NCBI GenBank assembly: GCA_044238845.1
Contig: JBIICN010000067.1
Coordinates: 1-15,100 of the forward strand
DNA length: 15,100 nt
Reading direction: 5' to 3'
Source: UBA4416 sp044238845
Lineage (GTDB): Bacteria > Bacteroidota > Bacteroidia > B-17B0 > Aurantibacillaceae
The position numbers and the translations under genes were made by a program. Below, piece after piece: positions 7,943 to 14,508 of the stretch (position 1 is the stretch's first letter; each line of letters begins with the position of its first letter). The notes beneath the pieces were generated by a model. It did not search any database. It saw only the letters and a program-made list of their open reading frames with translations, and was not told the DNA's origin.

Positions 7943-8998
7943 CTAATAATTACTAATTACCTTTTTAATTTCATCTAAAGAAACCCCACAATACAACTCA
8001 TAAGCACCAATTCCCTTAGGTAAAGCAAAACATAAATTATCGCCTATGTTTTTTTTATCATGAAGAATGTACTTTAGTAATTGAGATTCTGTCTCTTTTG
8101 TGATTTTAATATTTTTATAAATAGAAAAAATATAATCTGTTACCTCTTTGCACTCTTTTGCTGATATCCTTTTTAATGACAATGCAATTTTAGCTTCCAT
8201 AATCATCCCCGCAGCTACAGCTTCACCATGTAGAATGTCTTTTTGTTGTTGAATCAAAGAGCTTTCAAGCGCATGACCAATATTATGACCAAAGTTTAAT
8301 GACTTACGTAAATCATTTTCATGCAAATCTTTTTTAACGATACTGTTTTTTAATGCAATAGCTTTTGTGATTACTTTTTCAGAGCTAAATTCTTTTACTG
8401 ATTTTAGTTTTTTTAATTCTTCCCAAAAAGTCGCATCTGCTATTATGGCTATTTTAATGACTTCTGCAAAGCCATTTTTTATTTGTCGCTCTGATAGTGT
8501 TTCTAAAAATGATGGATTTACAAATATAGCTTTAGGCTCACTAGTTGTTCCAATATGATTTTTGATGCCTTCAAAATCAACGCCCGTTTTTCCTCCAACA
8601 CTAGCATCAACCATACTTAATAAGGTTGTTGGAATATTAATGCAATCAATACCTCTTTTAAATGTAGAAGCTACAAAGCCGCCTAAATCACTAATTACAC
8701 CGCCGCCTAAATTGATGATTAAACTTTTTTTATCAGCACCAGTATCGGTTAATGCTCCCCAAACTTGTAAGCAGGTTTCTAATGTTTTTTTATCTTCTCC
8801 GCTTTCTAATTCAATAATCTCTGCTTCATTTAATAATGGAGAATGAAATAATAACGTTGGTAAACAAAATTCAAATGTATTTTCATCACAAATAATATAA
8901 TAATTACTGTATGTATTTTTTGTTAAAAAAGTATTGAGCGCATCAAAACTTTTTTCGCCTATATATATCGAGTATGAAGTAGATTTAATAGTAGCCAT
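7943..8998 (-). CDS. aroB: 3-dehydroquinate synthase
   Basis: It catalyses the second step of the shikimate pathway, converting DAHP to 3-dehydroquinate with NAD and a divalent metal in the cytoplasm. The 351-residue length is normal for the family. Visible motifs: the glycine-rich NAD site 'NLGGGVISDLGGFVA' (about 96-110), 'PTTLLSMVDASVGGKTGVD' (123-141), 'GFAEVIK' with the metal ligand E179, 'LNFGHNIGHALE' with H238/H242, and 'LHGEAVAAGM' with H257. All key residues are present, so it should be active. The ATG (complement of 8996-8998) lies 1 bp after the stop of the upstream cytochrome gene, implying co-transcription and perhaps coupled translation. The pairing with a multihaem cytochrome gives no obvious metabolic link. 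Confidence 0.96.
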   Translation of the reverse strand: MATIKSTSYSIYIGEKSFDALNTFLTKNTYSNYYIICDENTFEFCLPTLLFHSPLLNEAEIIELESGEDKKTLETCLQVWGALTDTGADKKSLIINLGGGVISDLGGFVASTFKRGIDCINIPTTLLSMVDASVGGKTGVDFEGIKNHIGTTSEPKAIFVNPSFLETLSERQIKNGFAEVIKIAIIADATFWEELKKLKSVKEFSSEKVITKAIALKNSIVKKDLHENDLRKSLNFGHNIGHALESSLIQQQKDILHGEAVAAGMIMEAKIALSLKRISAKECKEVTDYIFSIYKNIKITKETESQLLKYILHDKKNIGDNLCFALPKGIGAYELYCGVSLDEIKKVISNY

Positions 8999-8999
8999 T

Positions 9000-11057
9000 T
9001 TAAAGCATTTGTTTTATTTGTGATAAAGCTTGTTTTGCCTTTGTATTATTCGGATTGCGTTTTAATAATTTATTAATGTAAAGCTCGGCTTGCTTAAAAT
9101 CTTTTTTATAGGCGTATAATCCGGCAATGTTTAATAATAGCGCTTCATAATCCGGATCAAGAGATAATGCTTTAAAATACAATTGCTCAGCGTCTTTTAC
9201 TTGTCCTTGCGCTAATTTCACGTACCCTAAATTGGTAAGTGCAGAAACATGTTTTGGGTTTTCTTTTAATATCTCATTAAATTCTTTTTCTGCATTCGGC
9301 AATAATCCTTTAGCGGCTAATGCAGAACCATATTTATTTTTAAAATCTAATACAAAAGGAGCTAAGTCAACTGCTTTTTTGTAATAATTAATAGAGCGTT
9401 GTAAATCTCCTAAATTGTAAAATGCTTCACCAATGCGGTAGCTAGTCCAAGCGTTATCGTTTGAGTATGATTTTTTAATCAATAAAGTATTTAATATGGT
9501 TTGATCACTTAGTTTATTAGTATAGTTTGCAATCTTATTAAAGTCATTTTTTATAAAGTATAATTGAACTAACGGTTCTAGGTTTGTCTTGATATCAGTT
9601 TCTGTTTTGTCTTTTAAATAAATTAAGGCACTATCTAAGTAGTACGATTTGTTTTCAAATTTTTCATACTGGTTTAAATAAGCTCTAGCTTTTGTTATTG
9701 AACTTGGATTTTTTTCGTTGATGGCATATAATCCAATAAATTCTTTAATGCCTTTTTTATCAGTGTATGTTATTGGTTTGCGAATGTAATGATCGTGAAC
9801 CGTTACGTGAGGGATATCTATAGAACCAGATTTAGGCATGTGACACCCAACACAGTTTGATGTAATAGTAATTCCTTTTTTACTACAATTGATTTTTGAT
9901 TTACCGTTTTCGTTATGACATGAGTTACAAGCATCATTAAATACATTTGAATTTGTTTCTCTCACACTTACATGTGGATTATGACATGTGACACAGGTCA
10001 TCGCATCTTTGTATGGTTTTAATTTATTTGATCCGGTGACTGAGCTTGTCGAAGTCGCCGAAACGATGGTAGCTGAGCTTGCCGAAGCTACAAAACACTT
10101 ACTTTGTTTTAATCTATCAGCATGCGATGCCATAATAAACTCATCATCAGCATTTTTATATTTTGGTAAAAACACAGTCATATAATCACTTAGTTTCATG
10201 CCTGGTTTAAAATCATAAAAGGACTTGCCTTCTTTTAAAACAGTGTTGCCTTGTAAATGACAACGTTGGCAAATATCAAATTGAGCATCAATACTCAACT
10301 TAGCAGGATTCACAATACTATAATCAATATATTTAGATGTGTCAATTCTACTACCTGTTTGTCTTTCCGCTACATGTATGCTTCCTGGTCCGTGGCAACG
10401 TTCGCAATTAATGCCTTCAGGAACGGCTGTAAATTTATTTTCTGACCCTAATACAAATTCAGGATAGTTGTTGTGACAACTCATACATTCTAATCCAATC
10501 TTGCGCATAAAACGGCTATTATGACCATCTTCAAAACCTGGTGGCAAATCCCATTTCTTTTTTTGAGTATAAAAAGTCATTGGCATTTGATTTAAATAAC
10601 CATTTACCGATTGAATATGTGAATTGGTGTGTTGTCCTGAACCAACAATATAATTAACTGTTTCCTGGCGTTTGTAAATTGTATCTTTACCTTGTAAGCG
10701 GAATTCTAAAAAACGTAAACTATCATTTTGCCAAAAGGCTTTGTAATAAAAATCACCAACTTTGTCGTAAATCACGGAGTTGTGGTAATCACCTGATGAT
10801 TTTGTTTTGGAAGCAATATCAAATGATTTTCCCATTCCTGTTTTAATGTATGTATTATAAATATCTTGATGGCACAATTTACAGGTGTTAATTCCAACAT
10901 ACTTTGCGGAGTCAGAATGATTCAAATACAACAACGTATTTTTTTTAATTTCAGTTGATGTGTTTTTAATTTCAGGAGTTTCACACGAAAAAATAATCAC
11001 GCCAACAATAATTGTGATGCAGAATAATAGATATTTTAAGGATTTTGACAATTTCAA
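9000..11057 (-). CDS. Seven-haem c-type cytochrome with TPR domain, predicted lipoprotein
   Basis: I place the start at the TTG complementing 11055-11057: it is preceded by GGAGG with 7-nt spacing and gives a good lipoprotein signal (MKLSKSLKYLLFC..., lipobox VIIFSC, lipidated C25), 685 residues in all. An ATG at 11105 would add 16 residues unlike a signal peptide. Seven CxxCH haem-binding motifs are visible (CKLCH, CMSCH, CERCH, CQRCH, CVTCH, CNSCH, CVGCH) at residues 59, 191, 218, 263, 355, 377 and 402, followed by TPR helices from about 430 to the end ('ALTNLGYVKLAQGQVKDAEQLY', 'NIAGLYAYKKDFKQAELY'). The architecture resembles cytochrome c554/NapC-like multihaem proteins fused to a TPR module in Bacteroidota. 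A periplasm-facing electron-transfer role is inferred; no enzyme active site is recognised. Residues about 322-344 are low-complexity Ser/Ala/Thr encoded by two REP-like hairpins, sitting just before the fifth haem motif. It is followed by aroB after 1 bp. Confidence 0.88.
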   Translation of the reverse strand: MKLSKSLKYLLFCITIIVGVIIFSCETPEIKNTSTEIKKNTLLYLNHSDSAKYVGINTCKLCHQDIYNTYIKTGMGKSFDIASKTKSSGDYHNSVIYDKVGDFYYKAFWQNDSLRFLEFRLQGKDTIYKRQETVNYIVGSGQHTNSHIQSVNGYLNQMPMTFYTQKKKWDLPPGFEDGHNSRFMRKIGLECMSCHNNYPEFVLGSENKFTAVPEGINCERCHGPGSIHVAERQTGSRIDTSKYIDYSIVNPAKLSIDAQFDICQRCHLQGNTVLKEGKSFYDFKPGMKLSDYMTVFLPKYKNADDEFIMASHADRLKQSKCFVASASSATIVSATSTSSVTGSNKLKPYKDAMTCVTCHNPHVSVRETNSNVFNDACNSCHNENGKSKINCSKKGITITSNCVGCHMPKSGSIDIPHVTVHDHYIRKPITYTDKKGIKEFIGLYAINEKNPSSITKARAYLNQYEKFENKSYYLDSALIYLKDKTETDIKTNLEPLVQLYFIKNDFNKIANYTNKLSDQTILNTLLIKKSYSNDNAWTSYRIGEAFYNLGDLQRSINYYKKAVDLAPFVLDFKNKYGSALAAKGLLPNAEKEFNEILKENPKHVSALTNLGYVKLAQGQVKDAEQLYFKALSLDPDYEALLLNIAGLYAYKKDFKQAELYINKLLKRNPNNTKAKQALSQIKQML
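10035..10059. repeat. REP-like hairpin, copy 1, inside the cytochrome gene
   Basis: On the plus strand GGTGACT (10035-10041) pairs with AGTCGCC (10053-10059), with one G:T pair, around the core GAGCTTGTCGA. The TTCGACAAGCTCAG core (minus strand) is a motif I recognise as a dispersed palindromic repeat in Bacteroidota and other genomes; that recognition is from memory. It is translated on the minus strand as part of a Ser/Thr/Ala stretch. Confidence 0.75.
10069..10091. repeat. REP-like hairpin, copy 2, inside the cytochrome gene
   Basis: GTAGCT (10069-10074) pairs perfectly with AGCTAC (10086-10091) around GAGCTTGCCGA. The core differs from copy 1 by one base (GTC versus GCC), while both stem arms differ from copy 1 in a compensating way. 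Copies are in the same orientation, 9 nt apart. Confidence 0.75.
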
Positions 11058-11064
11058 TTTGTAT

Positions 11065-11069
11065 CCTCC
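11065..11069 (-). promoter_or_regulatory. Strong Shine-Dalgarno deciding the TTG start of the cytochrome gene
   Basis: The minus strand reads GGAGG, then 7 nt (ATACAAA), then TTG. This is a textbook ribosome-binding site. None of the other starts in this window has one, so it supports TTG 11057 over ATG 11105. Confidence 0.6.
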
Positions 11070-11242
11070 AAAATTAACATAACAATTTGTAATTGCATTA
11101 GGCATTTTTGTTTGTAAAGATTTTTAACTAAATAGAAACATAGTTTGTTTTATTTTACGAAGGGTTAAAAAATTTAGCATTACATAGTTCAACGATGTGA
11201 CAAAACGTGTTTTCTTCCTAAACCTTTAAATAATTACTTTTT

Positions 11243-11258
11243 CTATGTGGCTATGTGG
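11243..11258. repeat. Perfect 8-bp tandem direct repeat (CTATGTGG x2)
   Basis: CTATGTGG occurs twice with no spacer in otherwise AT-rich non-coding DNA, about 90 bp upstream of the typA -33 element. It could be a regulator site or part of a dispersed element; nothing here decides. Confidence 0.5.
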
Positions 11259-11329
11259 TTAATATTTCAAATATTTACGTTATTTTAATGATTATTTAAT
11301 GCCAATTGCTACATTTTCAACAAGATAAA

Positions 11330-11360
11330 TTGCTTTCTGACTTAAAAAGCACTACTTTTG
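11330..11360 (+). promoter_or_regulatory. Bacteroidota-type promoter for typA
   Basis: TTG (11330-11332), 20 nt, then TACTTTTG (11353-11360) match the Bacteroidota sigma-ABfr -33/-7 consensus (TTG, 19-21 nt, TAnnTTTG). A start of transcription a few bases downstream would leave a leader of roughly 10-16 nt before ATG 11381. Confidence 0.8.
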
Positions 11361-11380
11361 CGGCCTTATTAAAATATAAC

Positions 11381-13192
11381 ATGTCAGAAATTAGAAACAT
11401 TGCCATCATTGCCCATGTCGATCACGGGAAAACAACATTAGTAGATAAAATTTTACACCAATGTAATTTATTTAGAGAAAATCAAGCGTCAGGTGAGTTA
11501 ATCCTTGATAACAACGACTTAGAGCGTGAGCGTGGTATTACTATTTTAGCTAAAAACGTATCAGTTACTTATAAAGGAACAAAAATTAACATCATTGACA
11601 CACCGGGGCATGCTGACTTTGGTGGAGAAGTTGAACGTACATTAAACATGGCGGATGGTGTAATTTTATTAGTAGATGCTTTTGAAGGGCCTATGCCTCA
11701 AACTCGTTTTGTGACTCAAAAAGCAATTGCAGCTGGTAAAAAAGCTATTGTAGTAATTAATAAAGTAGATAAACCAAACTGTCGTCCTGAAGAAGTTCAT
11801 GATAACGTATTTGATTTATTCTTTAACTTAGATGCTACTGAAGATCAATTAAATTTCCCAACTGTTTACGGTTCTAGTAAAAATGGTTGGATGGGTGCAG
11901 ATTATAAAACTCCTACAACTGACGTTACTTATTTATTAGATACTATTTTAGAAAACATTCCTACTGCTCCTGAGCGTGTTGGAACTTTACAAATTCAAAT
12001 TACATCTTTAGATTATTCTTCTTTCATCGGTCGTATCGCTGTAGGACGTGTTTTTAGAGGTATTATTAAAGAAAATATGCCTGTATCTGTTGTAAAACGT
12101 GATGGAAGCATTCAAAAATCTCGTATTAAAGAGTTATTTGTATTCGAAGGTTTAGGTAAAGTTAAAGTATCTGAAGTTCAAACTGGTGATATTTGTGCAT
12201 TTACTGGAATCGAAGGATTTGAAATTGGCGATACAGTAGCTGATTTTGAAGCTCCAGAAGCGATGCCAACAATGAAAATTGATGAGCCAACGATGAGTAT
12301 GTTGTTTACAATTAACAACTCTCCTTTCTTTGGTAAAGATGGTAAATTCGTTACTTCTCGTCACTTACGTGATCGTTTATATAAAGAATTAGAGAAAAAC
12401 TTAGCAATGCGTGTTGAAGAAACATCTTCACCTGATTCTTATTTAGTATTTGGTCGTGGTATTCTTCACTTATCTGTATTAATTGAAACGATGCGTCGTG
12501 AGGGGTATGAGTTACAATTAGGTCAGCCACAAGTTATTGTTAAAGAAATCGATGGTCAAAAATGTGAGCCAATTGAGGTTTTAACAGTTGACGTTCCTCA
12601 AGAATCAGCTTCTAAAGTAATTGATTTAGTAACTCAACGTAAAGGAAATTTATTAATCATGGAAGCTAAAGGAGATTTAACTCACATTGAGTTCGAAATC
12701 CCTTCTCGTGGTATTATTGGTTTACGTAACAACGTATTAACTGCTACAGCTGGTGAGGCTATTATGGCTCACCGTTTCAAAGATTACGAGCCTTGGAAAG
12801 GTCCAATTCCAAGCCGTATTGCAGGTGTATTAATCTCTAAAGATAAAGGTACTGCGGTTGCTTACTCTATTGATAAATTACAAGATCGTGGTAAATTCTT
12901 CGTTGAAGCAGGTGACGAAATTTACCCAGGTATGGTAATTGGTGAGCATATCCGTCCCGATGATTTAGTTGTAAATATTTGTACTGAAAAACAATTAACA
13001 AACATGCGTGCATCAGGTACTGATGATAAAATGCGTATTGTTCCAAAAATTAACTTCAGTTTAGAAGAAGCAATGGAATACATTCAAGGTGATGAATACG
13101 TTGAAATTACACCATCTTTTATCCGTTTACGTAAAATCTATTTAGATGAAAACGAGCGTAAACGTATGGGTAAAACATTAGTTTCTAAATAA
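11381..13192 (+). CDS. typA: Translational GTPase TypA/BipA
   Basis: A ribosome-associated GTPase of the EF-G/LepA superfamily, involved in 50S assembly and growth under stress. It has 603 residues, close to the E. coli BipA length. The start is ATG 11381 ('MSEIRNIAIIAHVDHGKTT'); an upstream in-frame TTG (11306) lies before the promoter. G-motifs: P-loop AHVDHGKT (11-18), switch I 'ERERGITI' (48-55), DTPGH (73-77), and NKVD (about 127-130). Domain II, EF-G-like domains III/V ('FFGKDGKFVTSRHLRDRL', 'ILHLSVLIETMRREGYELQ') and the BipA-specific C-terminal domain ('YEPWKGPIPSRIAG', 'NMRASGTDDKMRI') follow. Arginine is written almost entirely as CGT, unlike the AGA-rich neighbours, as expected of a highly expressed gene. 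It is single-gene with its own promoter and terminator. Confidence 0.97.
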   Translation: MSEIRNIAIIAHVDHGKTTLVDKILHQCNLFRENQASGELILDNNDLERERGITILAKNVSVTYKGTKINIIDTPGHADFGGEVERTLNMADGVILLVDAFEGPMPQTRFVTQKAIAAGKKAIVVINKVDKPNCRPEEVHDNVFDLFFNLDATEDQLNFPTVYGSSKNGWMGADYKTPTTDVTYLLDTILENIPTAPERVGTLQIQITSLDYSSFIGRIAVGRVFRGIIKENMPVSVVKRDGSIQKSRIKELFVFEGLGKVKVSEVQTGDICAFTGIEGFEIGDTVADFEAPEAMPTMKIDEPTMSMLFTINNSPFFGKDGKFVTSRHLRDRLYKELEKNLAMRVEETSSPDSYLVFGRGILHLSVLIETMRREGYELQLGQPQVIVKEIDGQKCEPIEVLTVDVPQESASKVIDLVTQRKGNLLIMEAKGDLTHIEFEIPSRGIIGLRNNVLTATAGEAIMAHRFKDYEPWKGPIPSRIAGVLISKDKGTAVAYSIDKLQDRGKFFVEAGDEIYPGMVIGEHIRPDDLVVNICTEKQLTNMRASGTDDKMRIVPKINFSLEEAMEYIQGDEYVEITPSFIRLRKIYLDENERKRMGKTLVSK

Positions 13193-13211
13193 TATAATCT
13201 TATAAGTAGTT

Positions 13212-13253
13212 AAAAGGCAAAGTAAAACCATTGTGTTTTCTTTGCCTTTTTTT
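13212..13253 (+). terminator. Strong intrinsic terminator after typA
   Basis: AAAAGGCAAAG (13212-13222) is perfectly complementary to CTTTGCCTTTT (13240-13250), and the T-run continues to 13253. The interval holds an inner AAAAC/GTTTT pairing (13224-13228 with 13235-13239). The symmetric A/T flanks mean it could also act on the other strand, but no gene converges here. Confidence 0.9.
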
Positions 13254-13256
13254 ATC

Positions 13257-13292
13257 ACCCTCTATGAGGGGGTGTCCGCAGGACGGGGGAGG
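13257..13292. repeat. GC-rich double-hairpin repeat-like element
   Basis: CCCTC (13258-13262) pairs with GAGGG (13266-13270) over a TAT loop, and GTCC (13274-13277) pairs with GGAC (13281-13284) over GCA. The G-rich tail GGGGGAGG (13285-13292) could compete for the CCCTC arm. Its base composition stands out in AT-rich surroundings, as for a dispersed intergenic repeat. It lies between the typA terminator and the dCMP deaminase promoter. Confidence 0.5.
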
Positions 13293-13331
13293 ATTTTTCT
13301 CGAACAAACTTTCCATTTAGGTTAAAAAACT

Positions 13332-13339
13332 TACCTTTG
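13332..13339 (+). promoter_or_regulatory. Promoter -7 element for the dCMP deaminase gene
   Basis: TACCTTTG matches TAnnTTTG exactly and ends 9 nt before the ATG at 13349, implying a very short leader. The -33 position (about 13310) reads TTTC rather than TTTG, so the upstream element is weak. The TTG at 13337 is part of this element and is not a start codon. Confidence 0.6.
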
Positions 13340-13348
13340 AACTCAAAT

Positions 13349-13807
13349 ATGAAGCCTAGTTACGAAGAAATATATATGGAGTTAGCTGAAAAGCTAGCCT
13401 TACGCTCACATTGCGTAAAAGCTCAGGTTGGAGCGGTTCTAACCAAAGATACACGTATTGTGTCTCTTGGATATAATGGCCCACCAGCAGGTACGCATAA
13501 TTGCGACCAGGAGTGGCCTGAGCATGGGTGTGCTCGTGATAGTAAAGGAAGTTGTTCTTTAGCGCTCCATGCTGAGCAAAACGCTATTTTGTATGCGGTT
13601 AAAAACAATACCACGATCGATGGTTCTACATTATATGTTACTTTATCACCTTGTATTGCCTGTGCCAGAGTAATTTATACGATGGGAATTAAGAGAGTGT
13701 ATTACAAAAATAGCTATGCCGAATACAAAAAAATTCCGTCTGATGAGGGTGTTGATTTTTTGAGAAAATTTGGTGTAGAAGTGATTCGTTATAAAGGAAA
13801 AGAGTAA
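13349..13807 (+). CDS. dCMP deaminase family protein (zinc-dependent)
   Basis: It probably deaminates dCMP to dUMP, feeding dTMP synthesis in the cytoplasm. The 152-residue protein starts at ATG 13349 (MKPSYEEIYMELAEKLALRS). The zinc and catalytic motifs of the cytidine/deoxycytidylate deaminase fold are complete: HAEQNA (H74, E76) and SPCIACA (C102, C105). An N-terminal 'CVKAQVGAVLTKD' strand and 'GYNGPPAGTHNCD' loop (about 41-53), with extra cysteines C52, C61 and C69, agree with dCMP deaminases that bind a second metal. Related ComE-type proteins share the fold, so substrate preference is by family. The next gene follows after 39 bp with no terminator seen, so co-transcription is possible. 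Confidence 0.92.
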   Translation: MKPSYEEIYMELAEKLALRSHCVKAQVGAVLTKDTRIVSLGYNGPPAGTHNCDQEWPEHGCARDSKGSCSLALHAEQNAILYAVKNNTTIDGSTLYVTLSPCIACARVIYTMGIKRVYYKNSYAEYKKIPSDEGVDFLRKFGVEVIRYKGKE

Positions 13808-13846
13808 CTCGCTAAACGTTATATTATAATTATAAAATAGTACACC

Positions 13847-14215
13847 ATGTTTTTAAGAATATTTTTTTTATTTGTTACTTTTTCAATTCTTCAAGGTGCT
13901 TGTTTTGCTCAAGAGGGCGGAGGGCCTCCTAAAAAAGAACAGTCTGTAAAAAGCAAGCGTAAACAGTATAAAGAAGATAAACGTAAGTGGAAAGAAGAGC
14001 GCAGAAATAAACGTGCCGAAGAAAAAAAAATTCGCGATCATCACAAACGAATTCAAACCAAAGAAGTTCGCAAAAGGATGAAGCGTAATAAAGGAAAAGC
14101 AATCAGAAATAATACGCACCAACGCGAACCATTTTTTCAACGCTTATTTCAGAAAAAGAGAGGAAAAGCATCTAAACAACCTAAAGAAAAAAAATCTAAG
14201 GTACAGCAACATTAA
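13847..14215 (+). CDS. Small, very basic exported protein of unknown function
   Basis: 122 residues from ATG 13847. I do not recognise a family. A clear signal peptide (MFLRIFFLFVTFSILQGACF, then AQ) is followed by EGGGPP and about 95 residues in which roughly 40 are Lys or Arg, with Glu/Asp interspersed in the first half and very few hydrophobics. There is one short aromatic patch (PFFQRLF, about 95-101). It probably forms a charged helix or stays disordered after export. A polyanion-binding role (peptidoglycan, LPS, DNA or extracellular polymer) is plausible inference only. A minus-strand frame across the same bases (13883-14140) is a by-product of the A-rich codons. The signal peptide and a normal start argue that the gene is real. 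No terminator is evident after it. Confidence 0.72.
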   Translation: MFLRIFFLFVTFSILQGACFAQEGGGPPKKEQSVKSKRKQYKEDKRKWKEERRNKRAEEKKIRDHHKRIQTKEVRKRMKRNKGKAIRNNTHQREPFFQRLFQKKRGKASKQPKEKKSKVQQH

Positions 14216-14250
14216 AAATACTTTAGTTTTTCAGTTTTGGATTTATTTTT

Positions 14251-14301
14251 ACCACTTATTCCAAAAAACCCACCACTTATCAATTTTGTGCGCCCATTTA
14301 T
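14251..14301 (+). promoter_or_regulatory. Three direct repeats at exact 21-bp period (operator-like)
   Basis: ACCACTTAT starts at 14251 and again at 14272, and CCCATTTAT (7 of 9 matching) starts at 14293. The 9-bp elements are thus separated by 12 bp, so they lie on the same face of the helix two turns apart. LytTR-type response regulators are known to bind imperfect 9-bp direct repeats with 12-13-bp spacers. The site lies about 35 bp after the basic-protein gene and about 140 bp before the receptor promoter. Confidence 0.5.
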
Positions 14302-14317
14302 CAGTTCTCTAAAAATA

Positions 14318-14377
14318 TGTTAAACCAACTCTGTAAATTCGTGTTAATTCTTGTTAAGTTTTAATACCCTTTAACAA
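14318..14377. promoter_or_regulatory. TGTTAA motif cluster with inverted repeat upstream of the TonB receptor
   Basis: TGTTAA occurs at 14318, 14342 and 14352 and in reverse orientation (TTAACA) at 14371. TTGTTAA (14351-14357) and TTAACAA (14371-14377) form a 7-bp inverted repeat with a 13-nt interval. There is no T-tract on the plus strand after it, so a rightward terminator is unlikely; read leftward it has a T-run, but no leftward gene ends here. A regulator-binding region is the better guess. Confidence 0.35.
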
Positions 14378-14436
14378 AAAATATTTGGAAAATAACAGTC
14401 ACATAATCAGTTTATTACAAAAAACCGGCAGAAAAA

Positions 14437-14468
14437 TTTGCACTAGTTACCTATCATTTATATATTTA
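14437..14468 (+). promoter_or_regulatory. Bacteroidota-type promoter for the TonB-dependent receptor
   Basis: TTTG (14437-14440), 20 nt, then TATATTTA (14461-14468), which matches TAnnTTTG at all but the last base. The leader to ATG 14509 would be about 35 nt. The rest of the 293-bp gap (14216-14508) holds the repeats described separately and no ORF. Confidence 0.6.
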
Positions 14469-14508
14469 TCCGCTCGTACAAATCGAACTTAATTAAAAAA
14501 CTATCAAT

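Larger units (their letters stand above)
11106..11380. other. Divergent intergenic region between cytochrome gene and typA
   Basis: About 275 bp, very AT-rich, with no convincing ORF. It holds the typA promoter at its right end, an AAAAC-GT-GTTTT mini-palindrome at about 11201-11212, and a direct repeat CTATGTGG CTATGTGG at 11243-11258. No promoter with both elements was found for the leftward cytochrome gene. The in-frame TTG at 11306, upstream of typA, lies before the predicted promoter and is not a start. Confidence 0.5.

Noticed and set aside
7937..7950. Shared terminator between the sensor gene and aroB
   Set aside because: The stop codons are 3 bp apart and the surrounding bases show no GC-rich stem; any termination signal would have to lie within the opposite gene, and I see none.
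8562..8846. Plus-strand open frame of 94 codons inside aroB
   Set aside because: It lies wholly within a complete, motif-rich aroB on the other strand and has no recognisable features.
11069..11076. TAATTTTG on the minus strand as a -7 element for the cytochrome gene
   Set aside because: No TTG lies at the right distance upstream, and a transcript starting there would lose the GGAGG next to the TTG start.
13883..14140. Minus-strand open frame of 85 codons opposite the basic protein gene
   Set aside because: It mirrors A-rich Lys/Glu codons as Phe/Leu and lacks any promoter or context; the plus-strand gene has a signal peptide and a normal ATG.
14351..14377. TTGTTAA/TTAACAA inverted repeat as an intrinsic terminator of the basic protein gene
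   Set aside because: It has only one G:C pair in the stem and is followed by A, not T, on the plus strand, and lies 135 bp after the stop.
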